Shown here: piece after piece, positions 1 through 12,150 of the stretch
Layout: the number at the start of each line of letters is the position of its first letter
Position numbering within the stretch: the first letter of the stretch is position 1
Assembly (NCBI GenBank): GCA_029255685.2
Contig: CM055316.2
Span: 73,423,237 to 73,487,236, forward strand
Length of the DNA stretch: 64,000 bases
DNA from: Silene conica
Lineage: Eukaryota; Streptophyta; Magnoliopsida; Caryophyllales; Caryophyllaceae
Direction: 5' to 3'
Notes under the pieces: generated by a model
The model's database searches: none
Seen by the model: the letters and a program-made list of their open reading frames with translations, nothing else
Told to the model about the DNA's origin: nothing
Position numbers and translations under genes: made by a program

Positions 1-869
1 GAACAGGAATTAACACAAATTCCCTCCTATAACTTGCACCCAAGACTTAGAATGAGACGTGGCCGCGTGTGCTAGAAATCCTCTCCAACTGTCTTGCAAT
101 ATTGGGAGAGCCTTTTGAGTTTTAGATGTGAGATCTGGGTTATGGGAGAAGAATGCTCTCAAACCCTAATTTTACCTTGAGATTATCTTAACAGTGCAAC
201 AAGAGTAGTCTACATAAGGAGGAGGCCGACTCTCCTTATGTAGCCTCTAGGTTTCGGCCGAATTGGACATAGGGTAGGAGTGGGCTTTCCACTCTTACCT
301 TATTCCAATGCATGATTCGACCCAATTGCTTAAATATAATTCGCGGGTTTATAATTATAAATCGTAACATGTTATCAGATATTAATACAGTCGATACATT
401 AATAACGGTCTGATAAAATACGATATTGTATAATTGCCCAAATTAATATAACTGTTTATATTAATACGCGAATACAATATTTAATTAAATATAACCGTTT
501 ATATTTAATTTACGAATTAATCTTGTAATCCGTATTAGCTAAAATTATTTAATCCGTATTAAATAATAATCTCAACATCTTATTGACTAATTTATTAGTC
601 AATACCTCTGACTAACTGTTTAGTCGTATCCGGCAAAATGTGACTGTATTTTCATACCTTCACATCTCTCAAACGTGTCCTATAGGTGTGACATATAGGG
701 ACCAGTTGATCACCGCCATCCGTATGACAATAACGTCAAACTTATCTAGCAAGCCAACCGTTATTGATAAACGTGGATCAACTGGTAATAATACAAAAGT
801 ATGCCCTTGTGATCCTTAAAGAGATTTAATAAGTCATTGTACTTCATTGTCAAGGACACCAGCCCCAAC
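1..869 (-). mobile_element. Tork/Angela-like Copia LTR (family C), cut by window edge
   Basis: Read on the minus strand this is the same LTR as 37384-38373 of element C, with scattered differences by eye. It starts with TGTTGGGGCTGG at 869 and runs off the left edge with roughly 130 bp still to come. It has landed inside the chromovirus-type LTR that resumes at 870. It retains the nested stem (arms 701-711 with 776-786; 728-735 with 759-766) and a 12 bp hairpin (210-221 with 232-243). Whether it is a solo LTR or the 5' LTR of a full element to the left cannot be told. Confidence 0.85.
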
Positions 870-1398
870 AAAAGACCCCCCGGCCGGGCAACCGGAAGGG
901 AAACCGGCTCTCCTTCCAAATAGTTTCCGAAGTTGGTTGAGAGCCTTGCATAAGTAATTGCATGATGATATGAGATTCAGTTATCGAGATTTGTATGCTT
1001 CGCATGTTATATATATGTTGGAGTATATTGTATGTTTATGTGATACGTGTCGTTACAAAAGGTGGCTAGGGGAACTCTAGACACTCCCCACTGATTGTGG
1101 CGTACATGTTTACATGTATGTAGGTACATGACAGGTGGTTGGCAGAGGGTTGCATGGAGCTAGCGAGCGATGATCCTATTCATCGATTGACTTATACGTC
1201 TACGTTAGCTAGACTTTAGTTTACATTTCAGTTTTGAGTGCCTGTAGGGATGTGCCATCCTAGGCTGGTTGTATTTATATTTTACCTTCAGTATCAGTTT
1301 TAATTCACCTCGCATGTTTATTGTAAAAAGTTTTAATTCCGCTGCATTTTTAGTACTTTGTGTGTTTATTTATTTCCGCTTTCGCGAGGGGTTTTACA
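870..1398 (+). repeat. 5' LTR of F, 3' portion
   Basis: It matches the last part of F's own 3' LTR (about 7210-7737), ending in the same Tekay-like sequence before TTTTACA. The upstream part of this LTR lies beyond the minus-strand Copia LTR that interrupts it. Confidence 0.85.
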
Positions 1399-4300
1399 GT
1401 TGGTATGAGAGCGTTATCGCTCCCGACGCACTCATGTAACCCCAACCTTAACTTGACCATATGATTGAATAATGATTGAGAGATGGGGTAGATTTAAGGA
1501 CTTAAATTGTAGTCTGTTTTCTGATTGCTTTTATTAGGTTCTAACGTGTTTGTTGATTGTCCTTGATAATACTTTATTGCCTTCCAATCGACGAACCGTG
1601 GACGTATCCGTTTGGCGATCAAGACCGGAGTTTCTACCGAAGATAGAAGATTTGTGCTACCGTTGGAGAATGCTTCTGAACCCTGAAGATGTTCTTCTTT
1701 CTCTGTGCACCACCTTCTTTGATAACTCTGGATGCACATCCTTCTTTTAGAATACTTGTCTATCTTGCTTGAACAGATCTTCATATCTTTTCAGCTTAAC
1801 CTTGTTGCTTGCTTTCTTAAGGTGCCCTCTAGGTAAACTTCCATTTTATTGGATTTGGAGGAACTAGTCTTAGGATAACCGTAAGCTGTGTTTTGAGAAA
1901 TATTGTTATTTGAGGAATAACTTAAGAGGTATCGAGTGACATGTGTTGGTGATCCAAGGGTCTAGTTGTCTATCCAATTGGGAGAGTGAAAGTGAGTGAT
2001 AGGATACTTGCTTGAAGGCTCAGTTGTTTACTTAGTATTCGGTGGAACTTAATCCTGAGAACCATGCTTAGATTGTGAAAATATGTGGATTGAAGAGTAC
2101 TGTTTAAGGAGTTAGATAAGATACTTGAGGTTATAGAGCAACCTGAAAGAATAAGCTTAAGATGCTAATGATGATGAGTGGATGATGAAGTGAGTTAGTA
2201 TCACTTGACTTAGGTGAGTGATTGAGCTGAGAAAGGCTCGTTGTTGAGGAATACAAATTATTTGCTATAATAGTGGAATACTCGAAGAGATTGACTTAAG
2301 CTTAGAGGAAGTGAATCACTATGTGACCCTAGGTTGCTTAGAAAAAAAAAAATCTTAGCGTTTATTTATTGAAAAACTAAAGAGAAATTTGAGGTTGCAC
2401 CACCAGTATGTGGATGGAATGAAGTATTTTATTGTGAGAAGGAAGTTCAGAAACTTGATGGTTAAAAATTGTTAACTTGTGGAAAGTGAGGTAAGTAAAG
2501 TGGATATAGCATATAGTGGTGATGACCTGAAAGTGTTATTCAATTGTCATTTGAGGGACTAGCAGAGATGAGACATCTCCAACTTTTGGGAATAGGTAGT
2601 TGTAATGATGATACCGTTTAAAGTTTGGAAGATTAGGGTATATAAATCATTAGAGGAATTGTTCATGAGAATCGATAATTAAATGACTTGATTTGGAAAG
2701 TAAGAAGTGAGGACCCCATGAGAATAGTGAGAGACCCGCACCTTGTAAGATTCCGTAATCGTTCCTTTCACGTCGCTTCTCTCCTTTCTTCTCCTTTGCT
2801 TCTCCTTCTGCTCTTGGCTTCAACTTTGATTGAGGTCCATAGCCTAAAGTTCCTTACCTTGTCATCTTGTTGTCCCTCGAGCCGTCTTCCGTTTGTCTCT
2901 CTCAAGACCTATGTCGTGTTTATCCCTGAAGTTCGCATCTCATCTCCTCTTCTGTGAGCCTTGTTCCTTTTCATTTAGAATAGTGGCGAGATCGACCTGT
3001 TCTTGCGGTAGAGATACATGCCTTGAGGAATGCTTGGTTCTGCGTTGCCAGGATTTGGTTGAGAGAGTTGGTGAGAATAATGTTCGGGCGATGTTGGATA
3101 GTGTACCGTGTTGAGAGTTCCATGTGGGATGGGTCGGTGTGTAAGTGGTAATTGTAGATTTGGAAGTACCATTTGAGGATTGGAATAGGATGCTTGGAGG
3201 TATAGATGAATTGAGAGGAATGTACCTTGGATAATGTTGATGTGGTTAAATAGAGGAATGAGGTAAGTTAGGGCTACTTAATCTTGAGGAATTTTTGTAA
3301 TGCGGAAAAGACCATACTTGAGGAACGAGAGTTATTGGTAACTGTGTGAGAGTATTGAGACATTTACAAGTGGACTCATAGAGCCGACTGAGTGTTGACC
3401 TTGAGTTACTTATGGGACCTCGGCAATTGCCTATTGATGCACTTACAGGTAACCGTTGATGTTTGAGGTAATTATAGAATAGAAATTTGAAACTTATAAG
3501 TGTTCATAAATATCAATTGAGGAATCTCGGAATGGGAATGCCTAGGTCTTATGGAAACTATAAGAGTGAAAATTGTTACTTCTTTGTAACTTTCTTTGAG
3601 ATGTATATTGTTGGTGAATGGTTGAAATAAGAGGGTTTAGGAGTTGTTATATAGTAAGATCTTGTTTCGAATGTTCATTGTGATAATAAAATTTTGGAAT
3701 AACCTTGTGGAATAGGTTTGCTAGGATCAAACTGTCAAAATTTAAGGTTATAGGATAATGAGTACCGTATCTTGGGTTTTGAAGTTCGTTGTTATGGTGA
3801 TAGAATTCCGGTTCAGAGTTTTGGAAGACTTCTTGTTGAGGAATACCTTGTTCTGTGGATGAGATAATGATAAGAGGAATCGTGAAACCATAGAGAGTCT
3901 AGAGATCACTTGAATTGTCCTTCTTGGGATATATTGGGAATCGTTGTAACGACGCTTTGATTATGGATCGAGTGATTAGTGACCCCATGTTTAGCAGGAG
4001 TTACCGTTTTCCTTGACCTCTAACCTGGTTGTTTCATTCCTTCGATCCTTCCTTGTATGTTCTGTCAGCTGTGAAACTTGAAACTCTCAATCCTTCGTGT
4101 CGAAAGTAATCTCTATGATCGTTTCTACGCTCCCGGTGATTGTTTTTGGAATTTGTTCACTATTGTTAACCTTAAAAGTTTGCAGTTTTTGGAAAATCTT
4201 AAGTGTTTTGAGAATTTGAAACTACTTCCTCTTCCGTTGAAAGTGACTTTTAGTCATCATTGCAATTTTACTCTTTCGAGGATTCGAGAATAATGGTTGA

Positions 4301-4687
4301 TTTTGAAGGGAACTTGGTTTTAAAGAGCCGAATGTTTTACAACTTTGATGGATTTCAGCGTTGATTGCCAGTGGAACTTGTTATTGGAGACGTCTGATAA
4401 CCTGTGCTATGCCTATCAACACCGAATCAATCTAAATTTTGAACTTTAAATGATTTATTTTTGGGACTTGTCTCAGATTTGGAATGTTGGACTCTTGAAT
4501 ACATAACGAGAATCCCAATGTCCATTGACGAAGACTTGTACCTTGGAATCTATTTCTACTTCCTTTTTGAAAGATAAAGTTTTGGGTTACCATAACCCGG
4601 GTAGTACGTTTTGGTAGTTAAAGTTGTTTTCGTACTTACTTCTGTTTTCAAGTTTCGAGGACGAAACTTTTTAAAAGTTGGGGTGAT
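1399..4687 (+). other. Interior of F: primer site, leader, then unrecognised non-coding DNA
   Basis: TGGTATGAGAGC at 1401-1412 is a primer site one base from the usual initiator-Met form. Roughly 1400-1520 resembles A's leader at 25126-25250. From there to about 4640 I recognise no protein domain. Open frames are short and none reads as a retroviral domain. The plus strand is rich in G and A (many TTGAGGAAT-like words). At 4650-4687 lies the lineage-typical GAGGACGAAACTTTTT and the polypurine tract AGTTGGGGTGA. Confidence 0.7.
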
Positions 4688-5734
4688 TGTAACATCCCAA
4701 TATTTCGAGACTTGGAAGTTTAAAGATTTTAAGTTCAAGTTCGAGAAATAATTTATATTTCGTAATTCTTGGTATTTCATTTAAATAACCGATTAGTTTA
4801 TGTGAAAATGTTTAAAAGGATTTAAATAATATTTTATTTAATTGCGTAATTTACGTCTTAGCAATTTAATTTCATAGTCCGGAAATATTTATATCGTCTT
4901 AAGTTTGTAGGTACCTTAAGTCGATGTTCTTAGCTTAAACCGTCTTAAAACTTGTCTTATGGGCCTAACTTGCTAATGGACCCATTTTCTCTATTTTTCC
5001 TCACAAAACCCTAACCCCTCCATCTTCTACCTCCCTCCTTCATTTCATTTTTCAGATTTGTAACAAACACCATTTGAGTTTCTCCTCCAAACCTTAAAAC
5101 TCTCATAAAATCTTCATTTCTTATCCGATTGAGACGATTTTCGCGGCCACGGATTCCTCTTCTCGCCCTCCATCTTTCTAGGTAAGTTTTTACCCAAAAT
5201 AATTCCGTCTTATATTCTGCCCGTGACCCTAAGGTCACGTTTTTCGAGGTTTACGGATGTTTGTTGTGTTTCTAGCGTGGACTTGGACAAAAGGAGTAGC
5301 TTGGAGTCGGATTCATGTTGGTTTAAGAAGTTATAAGGTGACGATAATGAGAAACTCGGCCTTATTGTTAAAATAGCATGTTCTTGGTGTTTATGATGAA
5401 AGTTTCTGATTGTGATGATGTTTGTTGTTGTTTAGGACTTAGAAGCATGTTAGGTTTGATTTTAAGAGACATTCACATGTTTAGTTTGGTATTCATATGA
5501 TTGTTTACTCATTTTTCAGATTTCATGTTCTTAAGACGAATACAAAGATTGTTCATAAATTGTGTTTTGATTGTTCAATAATCATGTTTGATGTATATTT
5601 GGGATTGTTATGGGATTATATGTGCTGGTAGGATAGATTTATGGCTTGAAATAATAGTGTAAAATCATTTGTCGAAAGTTGGATTGAAATGGCGAATTTC
5701 AGGAATTTTTCTGAACAGTCCTGGTGCGTGTTCA

Positions 5735-5790
5735 GGCGCAGGCTGCGCAATTCAGGCGCAGCTGCGCATCCCATTGCGCAGGCTGCGCAA
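5735..5790. repeat. GC-rich palindromic triplet repeat in F LTR
   Basis: Three copies of a GCGCAG(G)CTGCGC motif begin 20 nt apart within an otherwise AT-rich LTR. TGCGCA is itself palindromic. Element A's LTRs carry a different GC-rich palindrome set at the equivalent position (23161-23541). Confidence 0.75.
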
Positions 5791-6486
5791 AAACCGCTGT
5801 AACTTTCAATTGTTCAATTGTTTTCGTGATTGTTTTGGGTACTTGTTTCCCAATTGTTTAAGTGATGTTTCAGTGATGTTTATGTATTTATTTACTTGGT
5901 TTAGAATGTATGTTTAGGTTAAGTAAAGTGTGACCAAGTGATTAGCTAATTTCCTCATGTTAATCCTTTACAATCGTTCATTGTAAAGTTACTTCTTAAG
6001 TTGTTTAGTATGCTTAAGATTATAGGTTGTGATGTTCAAGGTCATGGTTAATGGGTAGTTAGCAAGCAACGTTTTAGGACGTTGTTAATTAGCTAAAGTT
6101 GATATTCATTTATTGGTAATGGGTAGTTAGTATACAAGGTTTAGAATGTTGTTTCTCTTCTTAAGTCAATCTTATCCTAGGTTTGTAAGAGACCTAGTAG
6201 ACCTAGTTAGGTGTTTAATGACCCTTAGACTTGTGGAAGGAAAGTCGTAGTTTGGTCATAATTGTTGTTGAATTTGGTTATCACTTGCTCATGTGTGTTT
6301 GAGGTCCCCGGAGGATGGGGGACACTATATTGGGTTCGGGAATGGAGAGAGGATAGAGACCCCCCGGTCGGGTAACCGAAAGGGAAACCGGCTCTCCCTC
6401 AACTTAGTTCCCGGGATCAATTAAGTGTTGATTAGAAATTTAAGAAAGTAGAACTATAGATTAGTTTCTATACTTGGATGATATTG

Positions 6487-7068
6487 TATTGATGCATATT
6501 AAGGTATGCCTTAAGCTGGCCTCTGAGCTTAATACGTGAGCTTGTTGTCATATATGGGGATATGCCTTAAGTTGGTCTCTGAGCCCTATATGTGTATGAT
6601 TGTCGTGTCTGGGATATGCCTTAAGCTGGCCTCTGAGCCCAGACATGTTTGTTGTGATCGCGTTGGAACATGCCTTAAGTTGGCCTCTGAGTTTGACGAG
6701 TAGAGCAGCTGCACAACGAGGCATTTAGGTCGTAACACCTCACCCGGAGTGCAGATGTTTGATGCTAGAACATGCCTTAAGCTGGCCTCTGAGTCTAGTG
6801 TCTTGTGATGTAGTGAAGGGACATGCCTTAAGCTGGCCTCTGAGTCCTTTACTTTTGGGTGCTAGTCTATGCCTTAAGATGGCCTCTGAGTCTAGTGTCT
6901 TGATGATTGGTATTTAGGTTATGTCTTAAGTTGACCGCTGAACCTTTATACTTGCTGAATGATTGGTATTTAGGTTATGTCTTAAGTTGACCGCTGAACC
7001 TTTATACTTGCTGAATGATTGGTATGTAGGTTATGTCTTAGGTTGACCGCTGAACCTTATACTTGCTG
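6487..7068 (+). repeat. Array of about 10 hairpin-like units in F 3' LTR
   Basis: Each unit has the core ATGCCTTAAG(C/T)TGGCCTCTGA, with a variant ATGTCTTAAGTTGACCGCTGA in the last three. Flanks differ between units but are complementary within a unit: TATTAAG with CTTAATA (unit 1), TGTCTGGG at 6606-6613 with CCCAGACA at 6638-6645 (unit 3), CTAGA with TCTAG (unit 5). Spacing is about 46-60 bp, with one linker between units 4 and 5 that has its own CTGCAC/GTGCAG pair. Confidence 0.8.
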
Positions 7069-7737
7069 AGTTTTTATCTGCTTGCCTAGAGTTGGTATAG
7101 TGTCAGATATAGATGTTGATATTGATGAGTATGATACTTTGACTTTGATATTGTTCATCCAAGGCATTGGATGACTCTTTAGTCAGTTTCGTAAATGGTT
7201 TGGACTGAAAGACCCCCCGGCCGGGCAACCGGAAGGGAAACCGGCTCTCCTTCCAAATAGTTTCCGAAGTTGGTTGAGAGCCTTGCATAAGTAATTGCAT
7301 GATGATATGAGATTCAGTTATCGAGATTTGTATGCTTCGCATGTTATATATATGTTGGAGTATATTGTATATGTTTATGTGATACGTGTCGTTACGAAAG
7401 GTGGCTAGGAGAACTCTAGTCACTCCCCACTGATTATGGCGTACATGTTTACATGTATGTAGGTACATGACAGGTGGTTGGCAGAGGGTTGCATGGAGCT
7501 AGCGAGCGATGATCCTATTCATCGATTGACTTACACGTCTACGTTAGCTAGACTTTAGTTTACATTTCAGTTTTGAGTGCCTGTAAGGATGTGCCATCCC
7601 AGGCTGGTTGTATTTATATTTTACCTTCAGTATCAGTTTTAATTCACCTCGCATGTTTATGTTAAAAAGTTTTAATTCCGCTGCATTTTTAGTACTTTGT
7701 GTGTTTATTTATTTCCGCTTTCGCGAGAGGTTTTTCA

Positions 7738-8001
7738 GCAATTGTCTACGAAAAGTGTTGCATTAGAAAATAAAAATGTTGTCATTGCATTTGAAAAAAG
7801 TGTTGCATAAAAGTAACATATGTAACACTTTAGAAAAGTGTTGCAATAGTTCAAAAAGTGTTGCATAAAGTGTTGCAATGAACTAATGCAACGAGACTTT
7901 ATACAACACTTCATTAAGTGTTGCATAAACTCTATAGCAACACTTATATGACATTATGCAACAATAGTGGAGTGTTGCTATATAATCAAAATGTAGTAGT
8001 G
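7738..8001 (-). mobile_element. CACTA (En/Spm-type) transposon terminus
   Basis: Read on the minus strand the segment begins at 8001 with CACTACTACATTTTG, the terminal-inverted-repeat signature of CACTA transposons. Behind it are many subterminal copies of AGTGTTGCA in both orientations, the usual transposase-binding landscape of this superfamily. Only about 264 bp is present. Element F's LTR abuts it at 7737, so F probably inserted into the CACTA element, whose remainder lies left of the window. No transposase is visible. Confidence 0.8.
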
Positions 8002-8583
8002 TCCTCATAATCTGATGATCATGTTTTAAAGGCTTTAGGTTATGAGGGTGTTACATGTTCCTATGAATTGTTTACATATCATAGTCTATAAATTCCCACT
8101 CATACACACATTTGCTTGGATGGAAAAATTAACACAAAAATCTTCTATAATTCTCCACTTTGGCAAAGTTTATTTTATGTAGAAAAACTAGAACAATTTT
8201 TCTCCGTTTTCTCTATGAAAATCTTGATCAAATAGTTGATCATCATCAAATAAATTCACATCATATTTAACAATATTATACATATTACAAGGTTACTACT
8301 ACTATTATCTAGTTAATAATTTTAGTAGTCTTTTGGGATATTCTTGGGTACAACCAAATGAGGCAATCTATTTTGCTGACCTGGTTTATGGAGGATCATC
8401 CTACATTATTATAGCTCAAGAATTACAAACGTATGAGACCTCTGTAGTGCCCAAAATGCCATCTTACCAATGTAAGAAAATTTCTACTTACTCGTTATGC
8501 ATGCATGTATTATTTAGACCTTATGAAATTAGCTTCTAATTTTAATATTATTAGAAAGTCTAATGAGGGTCTAAATGCTTAGC
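8002..8583. other. Unassigned AT-rich sequence
   Basis: There is no recognisable domain, repeat or element boundary. A 68-codon open frame at 8333-8539 has no family resemblance that I can see. The last few tens of bases may belong to the LINE fragment that resumes after the solo LTR, but the match is too weak to claim. Confidence 0.5.
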
Positions 8584-8588
8584 AAAAT

Positions 8589-9699
8589 TGAAGGGTATGG
8601 ATACCGAGTACCTAAGAGGGGGAGGGGGTGAATTAGGTACTATTTAAAATTTTTAAACTAAACTCAATTATATTTAAACCGAGATGGTTACGAGAAAGAG
8701 TACATAAGCAAGAAAGCAACGGTTCAAGTAACTGTTTCGTTCTCGTCTAGCTAGTGAAGTAAAGCTACTGTACGAGAGTAACAGTTATGAAAACAGTTGC
8801 TTAGAACATAGAGAAAGAGAACGAAAATAAAAGAACTTAAGAACAAATAAATAGAAGATCAACGAAGCGTTTTTGAATTGGTTCGGCCAACTTTCTAAAG
8901 GCCTACGTCCAATCTTCTTTTATTGAATAATTAAGTTATCTACTCCGAAAACTTAAAACCCGTACAATAAAAGGACCAACAACCTACTCCGGTTGCGACA
9001 CTCGTTCTTGAGACCACAATGTCTTAGAACCTTGACTTACAAACTAGTTTGAATTACACGATCAAGTTTTCCTCGGACTGATTCATAAAAGAATTGAGGA
9101 GGAACAACTTATTGATCAATCAAGACTAGATAAGAAGACATAAATTAAGACAACAATAGAACAGAATGTTACACTTGAAGACTTGAAGAAGTTTGCAAAA
9201 ATTACTTAAAAGATGTTTAAACTTGAAGAAAGATTTTTGCAAAACAAATTAAATGCACTGGAAGTCTTGCAATAAATGAAGAAGGATACACTCCTTTTAT
9301 AGTGAAAAGAGAAGATAAGGACCTTTGTGTAAAGTACACAAAGGACACTTATACGGCTATTATCCAAGGGGTAAAGGAGCCTTTGTACTTTATGTACTAA
9401 GGAATCTTCTTTTGTCATAAAAGTGGAATTTTTGGTTTTGCAAATCAGAGAAGTGAGGCGTGTGATTTTCAACAAGCAAAACCAACTTTTTGAAATAGAA
9501 AGCTTCAAGTGTAAGATTCGAACTGTCCTATTATTACCCGAGTTTACGACTTGTTATCTTTACGTTAATGACGCGAAACGACACAAATTCTTTGGCGATT
9601 GAAGAACAACTTTTCTCGATCGGAATTGATAATCCTGAAATAAAACTTGAAGACGATATTAAAGTGGGTTTGTCATCATCAACAATTCATATCCTAACA
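8589..9699 (-). mobile_element. Solo LTR, SIRE-like Copia
   Basis: The 1,111 bp unit is bounded by TG at 8589 and CA at 9699 and flanked by perfect 5 bp duplications AAAAT (8584-8588 and 9700-9704). Its layout parallels the SIRE-like element D: TGAAG at the left end, a G-tract enclosed by inverted arms (607-615 and 633-641 within 8600s), then a GGTTC..CC.ACTT..AA.GCCTACGTCCA-type block. No internal domains follow, so it is a recombined solo LTR. Confidence 0.85.
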
Positions 9700-9704
9700 A
9701 AAAT

Positions 9705-9981
9705 GTTACGGAGAGAGACAATTATTGAATACTCTATGGCTTCGTGACGGGGATAGGAAGACTGCCTTTTTCCACCGTAAAGAAACCCAGAGGAAAACGA
9801 AAATTTATATATCTAAAATTGTCGATGAACGAAAAAGGGAGAAATTTTTAGAGCACGAATGACATACCTTACTACAATTTTAGGCAATAACAACGGACCA
9901 TTAACAGCGCAATTAACGCATTCATTAAAACAACATTTTTAATTCAATGGATGATATGCGCGCCATTTGTGGGAGACTTTA
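9705..9981 (+). pseudogene. L1-type LINE ORF2 fragment
   Basis: A frame at 9731-9862 reads LWLRDGDRKTAFFHRK followed by basic residues and KIVDE. This is the conserved linker between endonuclease and reverse transcriptase in plant L1-type ORF2 proteins (W-L-x-x-G-D-x-N-T-x-F-F-H). The frame closes soon after, and the endonuclease and RT are absent, so this is a short relic. It was split by the SIRE-like solo LTR on its left and ends at the Gypsy solo LTR on its right. It is on the opposite strand to the larger LINE further right, so it is a separate insertion. Confidence 0.7.
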
Positions 9982-10375
9982 TGTAACACCCCCATTTGTT
10001 TAGGGGCCTGCACTAGGACTCCCCAATAAATAAGGGTGTTACCATCTCGGTTTCCCGAGGCAGTAGATACGAAGGAAGATAAACAGTACTTTAAATTGAT
10101 AAAGTTAACTCAAACGGTTTTACACAACTGAATTATAAAACTGTCTTGCTAAAATAAAAGTACAACTCGTAAACAACTATCATGTGATCTAGACTCTAGG
10201 CAGGTCCGGATCCAAGCTTCTCTCTTCCCCTAGCTCCCACAGTCTCAACACCTGTCAATCTGCTCCCCAATAATCGGTTCATCACAGGTGATCACGAATA
10301 CACAGGGTCAACCACGAGGTTGAGTAGAGAAAAAAAACTGTAAACAAACCACATTACTATAAATAGAAAGTCGAG

Positions 10376-10505
10376 CTTCTCCACTCCGAATCACAAGACC
10401 CATAATTCTCCACACCAATCACATACCCTTTATCTCCGCACCAATCACAGACCCTTTATCTCCGCACCAATCACAAACCCTTTATCTCCGCACCAATCAC
10501 AGAAT
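10376..10505. repeat. 26 bp tandem repeat, about five units
   Basis: Three near-identical units (starting 10428, 10454, 10480) contain TTTATCTCCGCACCAATCAC, and two more degenerate units lie on the left. They sit inside the Gypsy solo LTR. Confidence 0.8.
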
Positions 10506-10897
10506 GATATAAACAGCACAATATAACAATCACATGATATTATGTAACAAACATGCTTAATATCAAATAAGAACAGATTACACATCAATATTTATCAGTA
10601 TTTCCCCTACCTCAAATTGCAGGAGAATAGTCAACCACAAGCTTGCTAGAAGTATTCCACGCGAAAACCGTCACCTAACAAATATTACGGAACGAATTAA
10701 AAAAAACTTCCCGAACCCCCTTAAGTCAACTTATACTTTCTATAAATAGCAATCCTCTTATAAGTGGAAAGTTTCCAAAAATGGAAACTTTCCTGAAGTA
10801 GAAACTTTCTTAAAAACATTTGTCCCGACTCATAACTTCAATTAATACCCAAATAGTAACCAATAAAAGTAACAATAGTAAATGATATTAACAAGTA

Positions 10898-10942
<45 letters not shown>
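10898..10942. repeat. (AAT)n microsatellite
   Basis: About 14 uninterrupted AAT triplets lie inside the solo LTR. Confidence 0.95.
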
Positions 10943-12150
10943 CACCCAGCTCACTTACGTAACTCCCTTCCAACGATTCCCTTACGTATCTCGCGAAACA
11001 CCCAGCTGCCGCCACCACCACTGCCGGCAACCACCACCAACAACACAACCTCAGCCTGCACGTCCCACCCCCGCCATAAACAGACCCACCCACTAGACAC
11101 CTTACTACCGCGAACCCGATAAACACTGTCCCCTAAAACCACCATGCGCAACCCGAAAACAACCAAAACCACCACCAGTACTCCTGACATCAGACCCATA
11201 CTATCACCGGGGTACCAGCGTGTCGACCTCGATCCCCCGAGTCAACGGTGGCACCACCTTAAGCCCTTTCCCGTAAACAGACCCGAAAACGAAAACTAAA
11301 CACACGTTAAGCCCTTACCTACGACACCTATGACCACTAGCGACACCTTGACCACCACCGAAGCGCTCTTCCCCACCCCAATAAATAACCCTAGTCACCA
11401 CCACAACTCGACTCCAAGGATGACTCACAACGACAGACACGAAATAAAACAAAACGAGAGCGAACGGCGGACCATACCTCACGTTTGTCTGAAACGGACC
11501 CGAAAGCTCTCTGAAACGTCCCTAAGCACCGCCGACACCACCTCTCTCTCTCATTCGCGTTCTGGCTGCTGTCTTTGCTAAGGCACGAGGGTAGGTTTCC
11601 TCTTTCGATATTAGGGTTTAGCGTGATGAAGGGCGTCTGTTGTTTTGGTAAAAAAAAGTGTAGGGTTTGTGTAGTGTGTTGGGTCACGTAAAGGCCCAAC
11701 GTTAATATTAACTTACGTACTTGACTTCCCATACAACCTTCGTCTTAATTACTACGAACCAACCTCCACGCGATGTATAAAATAATATAACATGTAACCC
11801 TATATTAGTTTAGTCAATATACGATATTATAAAATAGAACTTATAATATTATCTCGCGTTAACTTATAATATAAGTCTCGGGTTAACTTATAATATAACA
11901 ACCCGAGTCTAACAAAAATGTGAGGTATAACATATTCGATGAATTAATTATCGAATACCAATGTTCAAATACGGTCAATACGAATACGGTCAATACGTCA
12001 AATTAACAATAAAAGTCATACTAAAATACGAGGTATTACACTTTATAACGGGTATTACAATTTAACTAGTAATTCACAATTATATGTATATAAATGGGTC
12101 AGTTTGAATTTAGCTAACATAATCTACAACGTTTTGTAATTATAACTAAC

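Larger units (their letters stand above)
870..7737 (+). mobile_element. Element F: non-autonomous Tekay/Del-like Gypsy element (LARD-like)
   Basis: The order is a partial 5' LTR (870-1398), a primer-binding site, a 3.3 kb interior, a polypurine tract and a 3' LTR (4688-7737). LTR ends TGTAACATCCC and CA, the tRNA-Met type primer site, about 120 bp of leader and the terminal sequence before the 3' LTR all match element A at 22200, so both belong to one lineage. No gag, protease, RT or integrase is recognisable. It may be a non-coding passenger mobilised by relatives of A (inference). The LTRs of F and A are clearly diverged, so F is not a recent derivative of this A copy. Confidence 0.8.
4688..7737 (+). 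repeat. 3' LTR of F (3,050 bp)
   Basis: It starts TGTAACATCCCAATATTTCG and ends TTTTTCA. In order it contains a probable promoter zone near 4960-5040, a candidate untranslated-region intron (TCTAG then GTAAGT at 5181/5182; TTTCTAG at 5275), a GC-rich palindrome cluster (5735-5790) and the hairpin-unit array (6487-7068). The last 530 bp match the partial 5' LTR at 870-1398. Confidence 0.85.
9982..12040 (-). mobile_element. Solo LTR, Gypsy (chromovirus-like)
   Basis: The 2,059 bp unit is flanked by perfect CTTTA duplications (9977-9981 and 12041-12045). On the minus strand it begins TGTAATACCTCGTATTTTAG, similar to the start of A's LTR, and ends GGGTGTTACA. A minus-strand promoter direction is supported by a GGGCC box, then AAACCCTA and leader-like sequence around 11600-11700. 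A 26 bp tandem repeat and an AAT microsatellite lie within it. Family assignment is inference. Confidence 0.75.

Noticed and set aside
1550-4293. Several 65-90 codon frames in the interior of F
   Set aside because: Short, unrelated to retroviral domains, and no longer than chance frames in such sequence.
8333-8539. Possible small host gene of 68 codons
   Set aside because: No family resemblance, no start context or splice support. Left as unassigned.
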